Origin: Maridesulfovibrio hydrothermalis AM13 = DSM 14728
GTDB lineage: Bacteria; Desulfobacterota; Desulfovibrionia; Desulfovibrionales; Desulfovibrionaceae
NCBI RefSeq assembly: GCF_000331025.1
Contig: NC_020055.1
Location: forward strand, 2,637,370-2,701,369
Direction of reading: 5' to 3'
Length of the DNA: 64,000 bases
Position numbers and translations under genes: made by a program. The first letter of the stretch is position 1; every line of letters begins with the position of its first letter. Below, in pieces: positions 35,259 through 45,633 of the stretch. Under the pieces are notes generated by a model that saw only the letters and a list, made by a program, of their open reading frames with translations, ran no database searches and was not told where the DNA came from.

Positions 35259-35999
35259 ATGGAACTTACTGAAAAGGTTTTAATACTTAAGACTGGAAAA
35301 TTTAAGGAAAATGATCTTTGGGTGCGGTTTTTATCAGCAACCAGAGGTGTGCAAAATGCCTTTGCATTTGGCGGCAGCAGGAGCCGCAAAAGATTTGGGG
35401 GATGTCTTGAACCGTTTTCGCAGGTACTTTTTAAGACTGGAACCAATAAAACCGGAACCTACCAAGTCTTACAGGAAGGCAGCCTGATCAAAGGATATCC
35501 AGAAATTCGCTCTGACCTGCGTAAGATGGGGCTGGCAGCAAATTGTCTTAAATTTATTGAGTCGGCAGTGATCGAGCGTGAAGGCAGTCGTAGAATTTTT
35601 GATTTATTGACCGAAACTCTCGATGTTATTGAAGAGTCTGCCCCTGATGATTTCTTCCCGCTTTTTTTCCGGGCAAAGGTTGCGTTTGAGGAAGGTTACA
35701 ATCCTGACTTTACAATTTGCTCTAAGTGCGGCAAACCTCTTTTCAGCTCACGTCCGGTGATTTTCGATGTAGAAAAAGGACTGGTCAGCTGTAGTGACTG
35801 CGACAAGGGCAGAGGAGGGGAGCTGGTCAGTGCCGGAACAGTTCGTACACTGGCATGGATTCAGGATACAGGACCGTCAAACTGGACTTCTCTAAAATTG
35901 CCGACTGAAATAAGGCAGGAATGTTTTTCCATTATGGACCGCTTTATGGCTTATCATATGGGGCTGGTCTGGGAAGGTCACAGTTACAAGAAGATATAA
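35259..35999 (+). CDS. recO: RecO DNA repair protein
   Basis: 246 residues. An N-terminal OB fold (KVLILKTGKFKENDLWVRFLS), a helical middle, and a four-Cys zinc site: CSKC near residue 150 and CSDC near 174. RecO with RecR loads RecA at gaps in the RecF pathway. 18 bases after the RodZ-like gene, so likely co-transcribed. Confidence 0.92.
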   Translation: MELTEKVLILKTGKFKENDLWVRFLSATRGVQNAFAFGGSRSRKRFGGCLEPFSQVLFKTGTNKTGTYQVLQEGSLIKGYPEIRSDLRKMGLAANCLKFIESAVIEREGSRRIFDLLTETLDVIEESAPDDFFPLFFRAKVAFEEGYNPDFTICSKCGKPLFSSRPVIFDVEKGLVSCSDCDKGRGGELVSAGTVRTLAWIQDTGPSNWTSLKLPTEIRQECFSIMDRFMAYHMGLVWEGHSYKKI

Positions 36000-36196
36000 T
36001 TTTCTCTCTGCCTGATGCCGGCAGAGATTACTTAGCAGGGATGTCAAAATTTTATCCGTTTTTTCAGGATAAAGTCTGGAGTTTTTCTGCGTAAATTTGT
36101 TTATAAGTCGGACATTTTTCAGTGCATGTACTGCGTGCAGGAACGAAAAATGAATCTATAGAAAGTTTTGTTTTTTTCTAGATGTGAGGAAATTTA

Positions 36197-37069
36197 ATGA
36201 ATTTTCAGAATGTTATATTGACACTGCAGGACTTTTGGTCTGATTACGGATGTTGTCTGGTCCAGCCTCTTGATATTGAGGTCGGAGCAGGTACATTCAA
36301 CCCTGCAACTTTTTTCCGGGTTATCGGACCTGAACCGTGGAAGACTGCTTATGTTGAACCGTCACGCCGTCCAACTGATGGCCGATATGGTGAAAATCCT
36401 AATCGTCTTCAGCATTACTTCCAGTTTCAGGTTATCTTGAAACCTTCTCCTGATGATGTTCAGGACATCTACCTTAAAAGCCTTGAAGCTCTTGGCCTGA
36501 ACGCCGCAGAGCATGATATCCGTTTTGTTGAAGATGACTGGGAATCCCCCACACTTGGTGCATGGGGGCTTGGCTGGGAAGTATGGCTTAACGGCATGGA
36601 AGTGACCCAGTTTACTTATTTTCAGCAGGTCGGCGGAATAGACCTTAAACCGGTTTCCGTTGAACTGACTTACGGTCTTGAAAGAATCTGCATGTATTTG
36701 CAGGGTGTTGAATCTGTGTACGATCTCAAGTGGAACGATACGGTCAGCTATGGACAAATATACCATCAGAATGAAGTAGAGCAATCAAAGTACAACTTTG
36801 AACTTAGCGATTCTGCAATGCTTCTGGATCTTTTTGATAAATACGAAGCTGAAAGCAAAAGATTATGTGAAGAAGGGCTGCCCCGTCCCGCATATGACTA
36901 CTGCCTGAAATGCTCCCATACGTTTAATATGCTCGATGCCCGTGGAGCTATCTCCATTACCGAGCGTGCATCATACATCGGCAGAGTTCGTGTACTCGCA
37001 TCCGGAGCTGCAAAACTCTATGCAGAAGAGCGCGAGAATATGAATTACCCCATGCTTGAAAACGATTAA
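36197..37069 (+). CDS. glyQ: Glycyl-tRNA synthetase alpha subunit
   Basis: 290 residues, the usual alpha-chain size. The N-terminus [38 protein letters not shown] and [19 protein letters not shown] are diagnostic of the bacterial alpha2-beta2 enzyme. It supplies the class II catalytic core for charging tRNA-Gly. Sixteen bases before glyS. Confidence 0.97.
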   Translation: MNFQNVILTLQDFWSDYGCCLVQPLDIEVGAGTFNPATFFRVIGPEPWKTAYVEPSRRPTDGRYGENPNRLQHYFQFQVILKPSPDDVQDIYLKSLEALGLNAAEHDIRFVEDDWESPTLGAWGLGWEVWLNGMEVTQFTYFQQVGGIDLKPVSVELTYGLERICMYLQGVESVYDLKWNDTVSYGQIYHQNEVEQSKYNFELSDSAMLLDLFDKYEAESKRLCEEGLPRPAYDYCLKCSHTFNMLDARGAISITERASYIGRVRVLASGAAKLYAEERENMNYPMLEND

Positions 37070-37085
37070 AAAAACGGAAATTAAA

Positions 37086-39179
37086 ATGGCCGATTTTATA
37101 CTCGAAATTGGAATTGAAGAGATGCCTGCGCGCTTTGTTCCTCGCTTAGGCATCGACCTTAAAGATATATTCAGCAATCTGCTAAAAGACAGTATGATTG
37201 ACTGCGCAAGCGTTGAAACTTTCGCTACTCCTCGCAGACTTACCGTCTTTGTTAAAGATATGGCTGCCATGCAGCGCAAGATTGAAGAAGAAGTCTCCGG
37301 ACCTCCTGCACGAATCGCATATGACGCTGATGGAAATCCTACCAAAGCTTTGCAGGGTTTTGCCAAGTCTCAAGGTATTGCTCTTGAAGATATTTATACT
37401 CTTGAAACCGACAAGGGCGATTACCTTGCAGCCAAAAAGACCGTCGGCGGCGGAGAGACAACTTCCATTCTTCCGGAATTGTGTGTGACCGCAATCAAGA
37501 AGCTTTCTTTTCCCAAAAAGATGAAATGGGGCAACCTTGATTTTACTTTCGGGCGTCCTCTGCGCTGGATACTTTGCCTGTTTGGTGAAAATGTTGTCGA
37601 ATTCGGGATGGCAGGGCTTTCATCAGGACGTCAGACTTTCGGCCACCGTGTTATGGGGCCGGGGCCTTTTGATGTATCCTCAGCTGCTGACTATTTTGCT
37701 ATTGTTAAAGATAAATGCTCCATCATCATTTCTCCTGATCAGCGTGCAGAATCTGTGCGCAGTGAAGGTGACAAGCTCGCTGCGGACTTAAGCGGATCTG
37801 TAGTCTGGAAAGACTCTCTGCTTCAGGAGGTAAGCAACCTTGTTGAATTACCAATGCCCATTATCGGCAATTTTGAGGAGTCTTTCCTTGAACTTCCTAA
37901 AGAAGTGCTGCTTACCAGCATGGAAAGCCATCAGAAATGTTTTGGTCTTCAGAACGATAATGGCGACCTGCTTCCGCATTTCCTGTGCACTTTGAACCTT
38001 ATTCCTAAAGATGTTGAACTGGTTCGTAAAGGTTGGGAGAAAGTTCTTAAAGCAAGACTTGAAGATGGTCGTTTCTTCTGGAAAAAAGACCTTGAAACAG
38101 AGTTCAATGTCTGGCTTGAAAAACTTGAAAATGTCGTATTTCTCGGTCCGTTAGGCTCTATGGGAGATAAATCCCGCAGAATGGAAAGACTTGCCGCACT
38201 TATTGCCGGTAAAGTTGACGCTTCCTTGCAGACTGAAATGGCTCGTGCCGGTCGTCTTGCCAAGGCTGATCTGGTATCCGAGATGGTAAACGAGTTTGAC
38301 AAACTACAGGGTAAAATGGGCGGCATCTACGCAGCTAAGCGCGGCGAAGATGATGTTGTCTGCAAAGCTCTGGCTGAACAATACCTGCCTGCCGGTCCTG
38401 AAAGTCCTGTACCTTCTACACTTGGCGGAGCAATCCTTTCTATGACTGATAAGGCTGATACTTTGGTCGGCTGTTTCGGTCTTAACAAAATCCCCACTGG
38501 CGCAAACGATACCTACGCGCTGCGGCGCGCCGCTCTGGGTATCGTGCGTATGATTATAGAATTCGGCCTTAGAGTTGATATTCTTGAGATCATGGAAATG
38601 GCTTTTGACGGCTACTCCAATGAGATCAAATGGAAACTCGAAAAGTCGGAAGTTCTCGAAAAATTAGGCGATTTTATTTCCAGCAGACTCCGTGCTTATT
38701 TCACTGGTCAGGGCTACGAAACAAGAGTTGTCGATGCAGCTCTCGGAGCCGGATTCAGAGATGTTACAGCTCTTAAAGCGCGGGTAGAGGCTCTGGCTGA
38801 ATTCGCCAAGGCTGACGGTTTTGAACAGTCTGTACTGACTTTCAAACGCGCAGCCAACATCATCAAGAAACAGGGTAATGAAGAAGGCGTTGTACTTACC
38901 GGCGGCTTCGAAGTGGACAGACTTGTCGAACAGCAGGAAAAAGACCTTGCTGTCAAACTCGATGAAACTGCAGCACGCTTCGAAGAACTCTGGGAGAACG
39001 ATGAATTCACCAAGTTGTTCGCAATCCTCGGCGAACTCAGACCTTTTGTTGATGATTTCTTCGACAATGTTATGGTAATCTGCGAAGATAAAGGGCTGAG
39101 AATGAATCGACTGAATTTGTTGCAGGCTCTGGTAGACAGGCTCAGCAGACTGGCCGATTTCGGTGCTCTTCAAGTCTAA
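37086..39179 (+). CDS. glyS: Glycyl-tRNA synthetase beta subunit
   Basis: 697 residues from the ATG at 37086, where the family start ADFILEIGIEEMPARF begins; an earlier ATG at 37056 overlaps glyQ and adds ten unrelated residues. Contains the HD-like and anticodon-binding C-terminal domains (LPAGPESPVPSTLGGAI, LRRAALGIVRMI). The beta chain binds tRNA. Operon with glyQ and likely followed by rpsT under its own promoter. Confidence 0.96.
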   Translation: MADFILEIGIEEMPARFVPRLGIDLKDIFSNLLKDSMIDCASVETFATPRRLTVFVKDMAAMQRKIEEEVSGPPARIAYDADGNPTKALQGFAKSQGIALEDIYTLETDKGDYLAAKKTVGGGETTSILPELCVTAIKKLSFPKKMKWGNLDFTFGRPLRWILCLFGENVVEFGMAGLSSGRQTFGHRVMGPGPFDVSSAADYFAIVKDKCSIIISPDQRAESVRSEGDKLAADLSGSVVWKDSLLQEVSNLVELPMPIIGNFEESFLELPKEVLLTSMESHQKCFGLQNDNGDLLPHFLCTLNLIPKDVELVRKGWEKVLKARLEDGRFFWKKDLETEFNVWLEKLENVVFLGPLGSMGDKSRRMERLAALIAGKVDASLQTEMARAGRLAKADLVSEMVNEFDKLQGKMGGIYAAKRGEDDVVCKALAEQYLPAGPESPVPSTLGGAILSMTDKADTLVGCFGLNKIPTGANDTYALRRAALGIVRMIIEFGLRVDILEIMEMAFDGYSNEIKWKLEKSEVLEKLGDFISSRLRAYFTGQGYETRVVDAALGAGFRDVTALKARVEALAEFAKADGFEQSVLTFKRAANIIKKQGNEEGVVLTGGFEVDRLVEQQEKDLAVKLDETAARFEELWENDEFTKLFAILGELRPFVDDFFDNVMVICEDKGLRMNRLNLLQALVDRLSRLADFGALQV

Positions 39180-39256
39180 ACCAAGCCTGCTTTTATGAAA
39201 AGTCCGGTTAATATTGGCTATTTTGCTATTTTTAATGCAAAATTTGTTATATGACC

Positions 39257-39286
39257 TTGACAATCTTAGGTTGATTCGGTTAGAGA
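39257..39286 (+). promoter_or_regulatory. Candidate promoter of rpsT
   Basis: TTGACA (39257-39262) followed 18 bases later by TAGAGA (39281-39286), in the glyS-rpsT gap. The -35 is perfect and the -10 weak, as is common for ribosomal promoters. Confidence 0.5.
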
Positions 39287-39357
39287 CACACTTCGTTTGT
39301 ACGCAATCCCGGATGACCGGGTTTTAAAATAGAAATTTAAGATTAAGGAGAAATACC

Positions 39358-39621
39358 TTGGCTAATCACAAGTCCGCTCTCAAAAGACACCGTCAGAGTT
39401 TGGTTCGCAACGAACGCAACACCATGGTACGCACCCGTATCAAAAACGTTGTAAAAGCTGTTCGTTCTGCTGTTGAAGCAAACGATACAGACCTCGCAGC
39501 TTCCACTCTCCGTAAGGCAACTGCTGTACTTGATAAGGCAGCAACCAAAAAAGTTATCCACGCGCGCACTGCTGCACGCAGGATTTCCCGCCTTCACGCA
39601 GCCGTTAACAAAATGGCTTAG
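39358..39621 (+). CDS. rpsT: Ribosomal protein S20
   Basis: 87 residues, very basic. [13 protein letters not shown] at the start and [20 protein letters not shown] at the end are diagnostic of S20 of the small ribosomal subunit. The start is TTG at 39358, with AAGGAG upstream. Non-AUG starts occur in S20 genes of other bacteria and are tied there to autoregulation. Its own terminator follows. Confidence 0.97.
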   Translation: MANHKSALKRHRQSLVRNERNTMVRTRIKNVVKAVRSAVEANDTDLAASTLRKATAVLDKAATKKVIHARTAARRISRLHAAVNKMA

Positions 39622-39658
39622 TGTCTTAAAAAGACTTATTGTTTTTACAAGACGATTC

Positions 39659-39690
39659 AGCCCGCCGCCTCGCGCGACGGGCTTTTTTTG
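39659..39690 (+). terminator. Terminator of rpsT
   Basis: AGCCCG ... CGGGCT outer stem with an imperfect CGC/GCG inner part, then seven T. Confidence 0.8.
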
Positions 39691-39948
39691 TTTAATTTTA
39701 TTTATCACCATAATCCAGAACACTGAAAAGAACTTGGAAAGAATTTTGAATATTTAGTTGATTAACCAGCTATCCACTCGAAATGAAATGCTTTTATATT
39801 GAGTGTTGTTTGCAATAATTCTGTTTTTAAAACAAAAGTCAGTGGCATTGTTACTGAAATTCGGCTATCAAGCTATAAGCAGCAGCTGATTTCAACTGTA
39901 CTTTTTACGGCTTTCGCTATTTAGTGTTATACGCACAAGGAGTAGCTT
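39691..39948 (+). other. AT-rich leader region of trkA, no gene seen
   Basis: With the terminator, 327 bases without a gene separate rpsT and trkA. I see no ORF with coding character, no tRNA and no riboswitch that I recognise; no promoter match is good enough to report. It ends with AAGGAG before the TTG start of trkA. Confidence 0.5.
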
Positions 39949-41313
39949 TTGAGGGTTATAATAGTAGGGGCCGGAGAGGTCGGGTTCAACGTAGCCAGAC
40001 GTCTTTCCGGGGAAAGTAAGGATGTTGTCGTAATCGACAAGGATTCACAGGCACTTAGTAAGGTTTCAGATTCACTGGATGTACAAACTATTCAAGGGTC
40101 CGGCTCTAGCCCTGAGATTTTGAAGCAGGCCGGAGTTGGTGAAGCAGATATATTTCTCGCAGTAACTGACAAAGATGAGATTAATCTTATCGCAACTTTC
40201 TTTGCTAACAGAATTTCTCCCAAAATTATTAAGCTCGCCCGGATAAGAAACGAGGATTACACTAAGTATTCCGAAATGTTTACTGAAGGTGACTTGCGAA
40301 TTGATACTATCATTAACCCTGATGAAGAGGTTGTTGATTCCATTTTACGTGTGATGAGCGTCCCCGGAGCAGTTGAAATCAACGACTTTGTCGGTGGAAA
40401 AGTACGCCTTATCGGTGTGAAGCTTCCGGAAGACAGTCCCCTTGTCGGCGTATCTCTGATGAATATAAGAGATCATTTCAACGATGTTGATGTGGTTATC
40501 GCCGCATTAGTCCGTAATGACAGGCTTATTATTCCCGGTGGTCTTGATACAATTGAAAAAGGCGATATTGTCTATTTTACATGCATCCGTGACCAGCAGG
40601 AAAGGCTTCTTCAGTGTGCCGGAATTTTATCTGATCCAATAAGTAAGGTCTTAATTGTCGGCGGCGGCAATGTGGGCTTCCTTCTCGCACAGCATCTGGA
40701 TAATAAAAAATACCACACCCGTTTACTTGATAATGATCCTGAACGTTGCGCCGTTCTTTCTGAAAAGCTTGACAGAGTAATTGTGCTTCGTGGCGATGGA
40801 ACTGATCAGGACTTGCTCAAAGAAGAAAATGTCGGTGAGCTTGATATGGTTATCTCCGTTACCGGAGATGAGGAAATGAATATTTTGTCTTGTCTGCTGG
40901 CCAAAAATCTTGGTGCACGCAAAACTATTACACGCATAAATAATTTTGCGTACATTCCGCTTATCCAGCCTATCGGTATTGATCATTTGGTTTGCCCCAG
41001 ACTTTCTGCAATTAATTCTATCCTGCACTTTGTAAGGCAGGGCAAAGTTATTTCCGCTGTTTCAATAAAAGGGGAGGAGGCTGAAGCTCTTGAGGCAATA
41101 GCACAGGAAAATTCCGGAATCGTGGGAAAACCTATTATGGATCTCAATCTTCCCAAAGGAACACTCATTCTTTGCTTCCAGCGCGGTGAAGAAGTTGTCA
41201 TCCCTTCCGGTGTGACTGTTATTGAACCGAACGACCGGCTACTTATTATTTCTACCCACAAGAATATTCCTAAAATTGAAAAGGCTCTCACTACCAAGCT
41301 GGAGTTGTATTAA
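39949..41313 (+). CDS. trkA: TrkA, potassium uptake regulatory subunit
   Basis: 454 residues: two tandem RCK modules, each with a Rossmann nucleotide site (IVGAGEVGFNVARRL at the start and IVGGGNVGFLLAQHL near 236) and a TrkA_C domain. It binds NAD(H)/ATP and gates TrkH from the cytoplasm. Start is TTG at 39949 with AAGGAG upstream. The stop overlaps the trkH ATG by one base (TAATG). Confidence 0.95.
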   Translation: MRVIIVGAGEVGFNVARRLSGESKDVVVIDKDSQALSKVSDSLDVQTIQGSGSSPEILKQAGVGEADIFLAVTDKDEINLIATFFANRISPKIIKLARIRNEDYTKYSEMFTEGDLRIDTIINPDEEVVDSILRVMSVPGAVEINDFVGGKVRLIGVKLPEDSPLVGVSLMNIRDHFNDVDVVIAALVRNDRLIIPGGLDTIEKGDIVYFTCIRDQQERLLQCAGILSDPISKVLIVGGGNVGFLLAQHLDNKKYHTRLLDNDPERCAVLSEKLDRVIVLRGDGTDQDLLKEENVGELDMVISVTGDEEMNILSCLLAKNLGARKTITRINNFAYIPLIQPIGIDHLVCPRLSAINSILHFVRQGKVISAVSIKGEEAEALEAIAQENSGIVGKPIMDLNLPKGTLILCFQRGEEVVIPSGVTVIEPNDRLLIISTHKNIPKIEKALTTKLELY

Positions 41314-42767
41314 TGCGTTGGAAAGTAGTTCTGCATATTATCGGAGCTTTGACGCTTTGTGTCGGGCTGACCATGCTTTTCCCGCTTGGATTTTCACTCT
41401 ACTATCAAGACTCAGGCGTTGTACCGCTTGTGAAGTCATTATTCGTGACGGCCGTTTTTGGTTTGGCTCTTTTTTTTATTTTTAGGGATAAAAACGGTAA
41501 TCAGGGGCTCAGCCATCGTGAAGGTATGGCTATTGTTGCTCTGGGCTGGGTTTCAGCCGGTTTTTTCGGTAGCTTACCATTTTATTTCGGCGATGTTTTT
41601 GTTAGTTACGTGGATTGTTTTTTCGAATCACTTTCCGGTTTTACAACAACCGGCGCATCGGTAATGACAGATATTGAGAGCAACGCCAAAGGTATTTTGT
41701 TCTGGCGCAGCCTTACTCACTGGCTGGGCGGGATGGGAATTATTGTTTTGTCTCTGGCTATATTACCGTTTCTCGGAGTAGGGGGAATGCAGCTCTACAA
41801 AGCTGAAGTTCCCGGACCGGTACCGGATAAACTCAAGCCCAGAATCAAAGACACTGCGATGGTCTTGTGGAAAGTTTATGTGCTTTTTTCCGCTATAGAA
41901 GTGGTATTGCTCATGTTCGGCGGGATGGATTTTTTTGATTCTCTCTGCCATACATTCGGAACACTTGCCACAGGTGGCTTTTCTACTAAAAACTCTTCTG
42001 TAGCCTATTTTCAAAGTGCATATATTGATTATGTAATAACTTTTTTTATGATAGTCGCGGCAATTAATTTCAGTCTTCACTATCAGATGATCAAAGGTCG
42101 TCCGTTACTCATGTGGCGTGATCCGGAATTCAGGTTCTTTGGAATAGTTACTCTCATAATTACTGCTATTATCACCATTTCCGTTTATTCTGCCACGGAG
42201 TATGAGTCCTTTTCCGATTCTTTCAGGTATACCTCATTTCAGGTGGCATCAATAATGAGTACTACCGGTTTTGCGACAGCTGACTATGAAATCTGGCCGG
42301 CATTAGCACAGGGTTTGCTACTTTTCTGTATGTTTCTCGGCGGCTGCGCCGGTTCTACAAGCGGTGGCATGAAGCACTTGCGCATTATGCTGCTCCTAAA
42401 GCAGTCGTACCAAGAGATTTTCAGGATTATACACCCGCGTTCAGTAAATCGTGTAAAGCTCGGCAAAACCGTAGTTAAGCCCGAGACCATGAATGATATT
42501 CTCGGATTTTTCGTACTCTGGCTTGGACTGTTTGTTATTTGCGGACTTGTCGTTTCTGCAACAGGGGTGGATGTTGTTTCATCTTTTGCAGCATCACTTG
42601 CCTGCATCGGCAATATCGGTCCCGGTATCGGAAGTGTCGGTCCTACCGAAAATTACGCACATATCCCTGAGCTGGGCAAATGGGCGCTGATTTTTTGCAT
42701 GCTGCTTGGACGTCTAGAAATTTATACTGTGATTGTTCTTTGTGTACCGGAGTTCTGGCGGAAGTAG
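41313..42767 (+). CDS. trkH: TrkH, potassium transporter membrane subunit
   Basis: 484 residues, about ten membrane helices in four pore repeats. Selectivity-filter segments are visible: SGFTTTGASV, GTLATGGFSTKNSS, MSTTGFATADYE and CIGNIGPGIGSVGP. SLTHWLGGMGIIVL is also typical. It takes up K+ together with TrkA. Translationally coupled to trkA. Confidence 0.95.
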   Translation: MRWKVVLHIIGALTLCVGLTMLFPLGFSLYYQDSGVVPLVKSLFVTAVFGLALFFIFRDKNGNQGLSHREGMAIVALGWVSAGFFGSLPFYFGDVFVSYVDCFFESLSGFTTTGASVMTDIESNAKGILFWRSLTHWLGGMGIIVLSLAILPFLGVGGMQLYKAEVPGPVPDKLKPRIKDTAMVLWKVYVLFSAIEVVLLMFGGMDFFDSLCHTFGTLATGGFSTKNSSVAYFQSAYIDYVITFFMIVAAINFSLHYQMIKGRPLLMWRDPEFRFFGIVTLIITAIITISVYSATEYESFSDSFRYTSFQVASIMSTTGFATADYEIWPALAQGLLLFCMFLGGCAGSTSGGMKHLRIMLLLKQSYQEIFRIIHPRSVNRVKLGKTVVKPETMNDILGFFVLWLGLFVICGLVVSATGVDVVSSFAASLACIGNIGPGIGSVGPTENYAHIPELGKWALIFCMLLGRLEIYTVIVLCVPEFWRK

Positions 42768-42883
42768 ACAAAGGAGTAGAGATTTTTAAATTTTTCAATA
42801 TATTTTGCTTAGATATAGGCGTATAAAATTTGCCTGTTCATGCAAAACTGATGTTTTTCCAAGTATGTGGATTTTTATTGAAT

Positions 42884-42923
42884 TATTAAAAAAATGAAGC
42901 CCCTGTAGTAATACAGGGGCTTC
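42884..42923 (-). terminator. Terminator of nadCAB
   Basis: 12-bp perfect stem GAAGCCCCTGTA / TACAGGGGCTTC with a 4-base loop (42896-42923). On the minus strand it is followed by ATTTTTTT, so it belongs to the nad operon; the plus side has no T-run. Confidence 0.9.
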
Positions 42924-42944
42924 ACTGCTTCGAGAGACACTTTT

Positions 42945-44540
42945 TTAATCAATTCTATAGTGACAGCCGATGCTCTTTTTGCTTCTCAGAGCCGCAACGG
43001 TCACAGTCAGTGCGGACTGGCTTCCATGAAACAGGTCAATGATAGGTCTGCTGATGGGGGTCCGCTTATAGAATGAACGCAGATTACGGTTGAGATTTAC
43101 GAGGTCATCTATGGCACGGTTAAGGCGTGCTGTAGATCTTGTTATACCTACATAGTTCCACATTATACTGCGGATGAAAGCCCAGTCTTGAGCAATCAGG
43201 GCCGGATCTTCATTTGAATTGTTGCCCGGGCTTTCCCAGTCTGGAATCGCATCAAGCATTTTTCTGTTTATTTTTGATTTTTTCGATGCTCTTGCGGCAA
43301 TATCTTCGCCTGCGGTGTTGCCCCAGAGCATTCCCTCCAGAAGCGACGTGCTTGCTAAGCGGTTTCCGCCGTGGACGCCCGTGCAGGAGCATTCACCCAC
43401 ACTGTACAGCCTATCGAGAGTCGTCTTGCCTTTTTCATCCACTAAAATTCCGCCGCAGAAATAATGCGCGGCAGGTACAACCGGAATTGGCTCTTTGGTT
43501 ATATCGAGACCTGCATCTGCACATTTTCCGTAAATTGTCGGGAATCTTTTGGTAAGATCATGCTTAACGTGATTGGCTGCGTCAAGATATACGCATTCTT
43601 CTTCTGTCTTAAACATTTCATCCAGAATCGAGCGGGTGACGATATCGCGTGGAGCAAGGTCGGCACGCGGATCATAGTGATGCATGAACGCTTCACCGGA
43701 TGAGTTGATAAGTTTAGCTCCTTCACCGCGTACCGCCTCTGAAATTAAAAACCTGCGGCTTGCTCTTGAGCGGGTTCCCTGAAAGTACGTGGTGGGATGA
43801 AACTGCACCATTTCGGCATTTATGACTCGTGCTTTTGCGCGGTTGGCCATAGCAATGCCGGAACCGATCGAACCTGTGGAGTTCGTTGTGTGCTGGTAAA
43901 TCTGTCCCAGTCCTCCAGTGGCAAGTACTGTGAAATCAGCAAGAACAGTTTCTACTACGTTTCTTGATTCATTATAGACATATGCCCCCAGACATTTATT
44001 ACTGAGAGTATACATAAACTCAGTACCGCGGGCATGGTGATGATTAGTGAGCAGGTCGATTGCTGTCCGGTTTGTGCAAACCCGTATATAGGGATGCTCC
44101 GCAACATTTTTAGCCAGAACCTCCATTATGGATTGTCCGGTGTGGTCAGCACAATAGAGGATGCGGGGTACAGCATGCCCGCCCTCGCGGGTCAGGCTGT
44201 ACTCTCCATCATCATCTTTGTGAAAAGGGACCGGATATTTATCCAGAAACAGACGTTTCAATACTTCCGGGCCATTTTTGGCCATTGCTCGCACAGCTTT
44301 CTTATTATTATAATCCCAACCGGCTGTGCGGATGTCACTTTCAAGTGCTTTGGGGCAATCTTCCGGTCCGGTGTATACAATTCCGCCTTGAGCTAGTCTT
44401 GTGTTTCCGGTGAAGAGATCCTCACCCTGAGTTAATAACGTAACTTCTATACCTTTTTCTGCTATGGTCAGAGCTGAGATACATCCGGAGATTCCAGATC
44501 CGATGACTAAAACCTCGGCTCTTATTCGGTGATCTTGCAT
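42945..44540 (-). CDS. nadB: L-aspartate oxidase
   Basis: 531 residues. FAD-binding VIGSGISGCISALTIAEKG at the N-terminus; GGLGQIYQHTTNS, FHPTTYF and GECSCTGVHGGNRLASTSL are the flavoprotein active-site and family segments. It oxidises aspartate to iminoaspartate, the first step of NAD synthesis; in an anaerobe fumarate is the expected acceptor. Last gene of nadC-nadA-nadB, 60 bases after nadA. Confidence 0.96.
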   Translation of the reverse strand: MQDHRIRAEVLVIGSGISGCISALTIAEKGIEVTLLTQGEDLFTGNTRLAQGGIVYTGPEDCPKALESDIRTAGWDYNNKKAVRAMAKNGPEVLKRLFLDKYPVPFHKDDDGEYSLTREGGHAVPRILYCADHTGQSIMEVLAKNVAEHPYIRVCTNRTAIDLLTNHHHARGTEFMYTLSNKCLGAYVYNESRNVVETVLADFTVLATGGLGQIYQHTTNSTGSIGSGIAMANRAKARVINAEMVQFHPTTYFQGTRSRASRRFLISEAVRGEGAKLINSSGEAFMHHYDPRADLAPRDIVTRSILDEMFKTEEECVYLDAANHVKHDLTKRFPTIYGKCADAGLDITKEPIPVVPAAHYFCGGILVDEKGKTTLDRLYSVGECSCTGVHGGNRLASTSLLEGMLWGNTAGEDIAARASKKSKINRKMLDAIPDWESPGNNSNEDPALIAQDWAFIRSIMWNYVGITRSTARLNRAIDDLVNLNRNLRSFYKRTPISRPIIDLFHGSQSALTVTVAALRSKKSIGCHYRID

Positions 44541-44600
44541 GCCTTTTATCTCTTAACGACGGCAGCCTTTGCAGGTTCCGGCTAAAGGTTTAGTTAAAAC

Positions 44601-45623
44601 TTAAGCGCAGACTTGGAGCATCCTTTCAAGAGCTATTCTTGCGGGTTCCCTGATTTCATCGGAAACATCTTCAAATGAAGCGGTTTCCAGATTTTGCAAA
44701 AGCTCGGCAAGATTTTTTTCATTAATTTTTGCCATGTTGCTGCAAACGCTGATTCTGAGCGGAATGATATTTTTATCGGGGAATTCATTTTTCAACCTGT
44801 TTACAAGGTTGGTCTCCGTTCCGATAATAATAGTGCTTCCGGCAGGGGAGTCTGCCACATACTTAATCAAGTATGATGTGGAGCCGTCACCATCTGCTGC
44901 CTCGACCAGTTCGGGAGGGCATTCAGGATGTACAACGACTTTGCAGCCGGGATATTTAGCTCTGAAAGATTCAACCTGTGAAAGTTTGAATCTTTGATGA
45001 ATAGCGCAAAGTCCGGGCCAGATGAGCAGTTTTTTATCAAGCGTCTGCTGGACATCAATTTGATCACCCTGGGCACGAATGTTAAGAATCATACGTTTTT
45101 CATCGGGGATGCCAAGCTTGTCAGCTGTGTTGAGGGCAAGGTTTTTATCCGGCAGAAAAAGAACGCCATCACCTTGCTCAAGTGCCCAGCTGAGCATTTT
45201 TTCAGCATTGGCAGAAGTGCAGACAGAGCCGCCATGTTTACCGCAGACAGTTTTTACTGCCGCGGGAGTATTCACGTAAGCGAGCGGAATAATTTTTCTT
45301 CCGCTTTCTTTAATTATTTTTGTCAGTACTTTGTCAACAAGATAGGCCGGAGCCATGTTGGCCATCACGCAGCCTGCGCTTGCATCAGGAATGTACACCT
45401 TTTGGTTTTTCCTGCGCACTATGGCTGCGGATTCGGCCATAAAATGGACGCCGCAAAATACTATGTATTCTGCTTCCAGTTTTTCAATCTGACGGGCCAG
45501 TTCAAGTGAATCGCCCTTAAGGTCAGTGTGACGGATGATTTCATCCGACTGATAGTGGTGTCCGAGTATGGCCAGCCTATTTCCATATTTTTTCTTCTGG
45601 TCAGCGATGATATCTGAATACAT
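44601..45623 (-). CDS. nadA: Quinolinate synthase
   Basis: 340 residues. Three cysteines for the oxygen-sensitive [4Fe-4S] cluster lie in AGCVMANMAP, GGSVCTSANA and VVHPECPPEL. LGHHYQSDEI near the N-terminus is the substrate-binding motif. It condenses iminoaspartate with dihydroxyacetone phosphate. Second gene of the nad operon. Confidence 0.97.
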   Translation of the reverse strand: MYSDIIADQKKKYGNRLAILGHHYQSDEIIRHTDLKGDSLELARQIEKLEAEYIVFCGVHFMAESAAIVRRKNQKVYIPDASAGCVMANMAPAYLVDKVLTKIIKESGRKIIPLAYVNTPAAVKTVCGKHGGSVCTSANAEKMLSWALEQGDGVLFLPDKNLALNTADKLGIPDEKRMILNIRAQGDQIDVQQTLDKKLLIWPGLCAIHQRFKLSQVESFRAKYPGCKVVVHPECPPELVEAADGDGSTSYLIKYVADSPAGSTIIIGTETNLVNRLKNEFPDKNIIPLRISVCSNMAKINEKNLAELLQNLETASFEDVSDEIREPARIALERMLQVCA

Positions 45624-45633
45624 CGATTTTTAC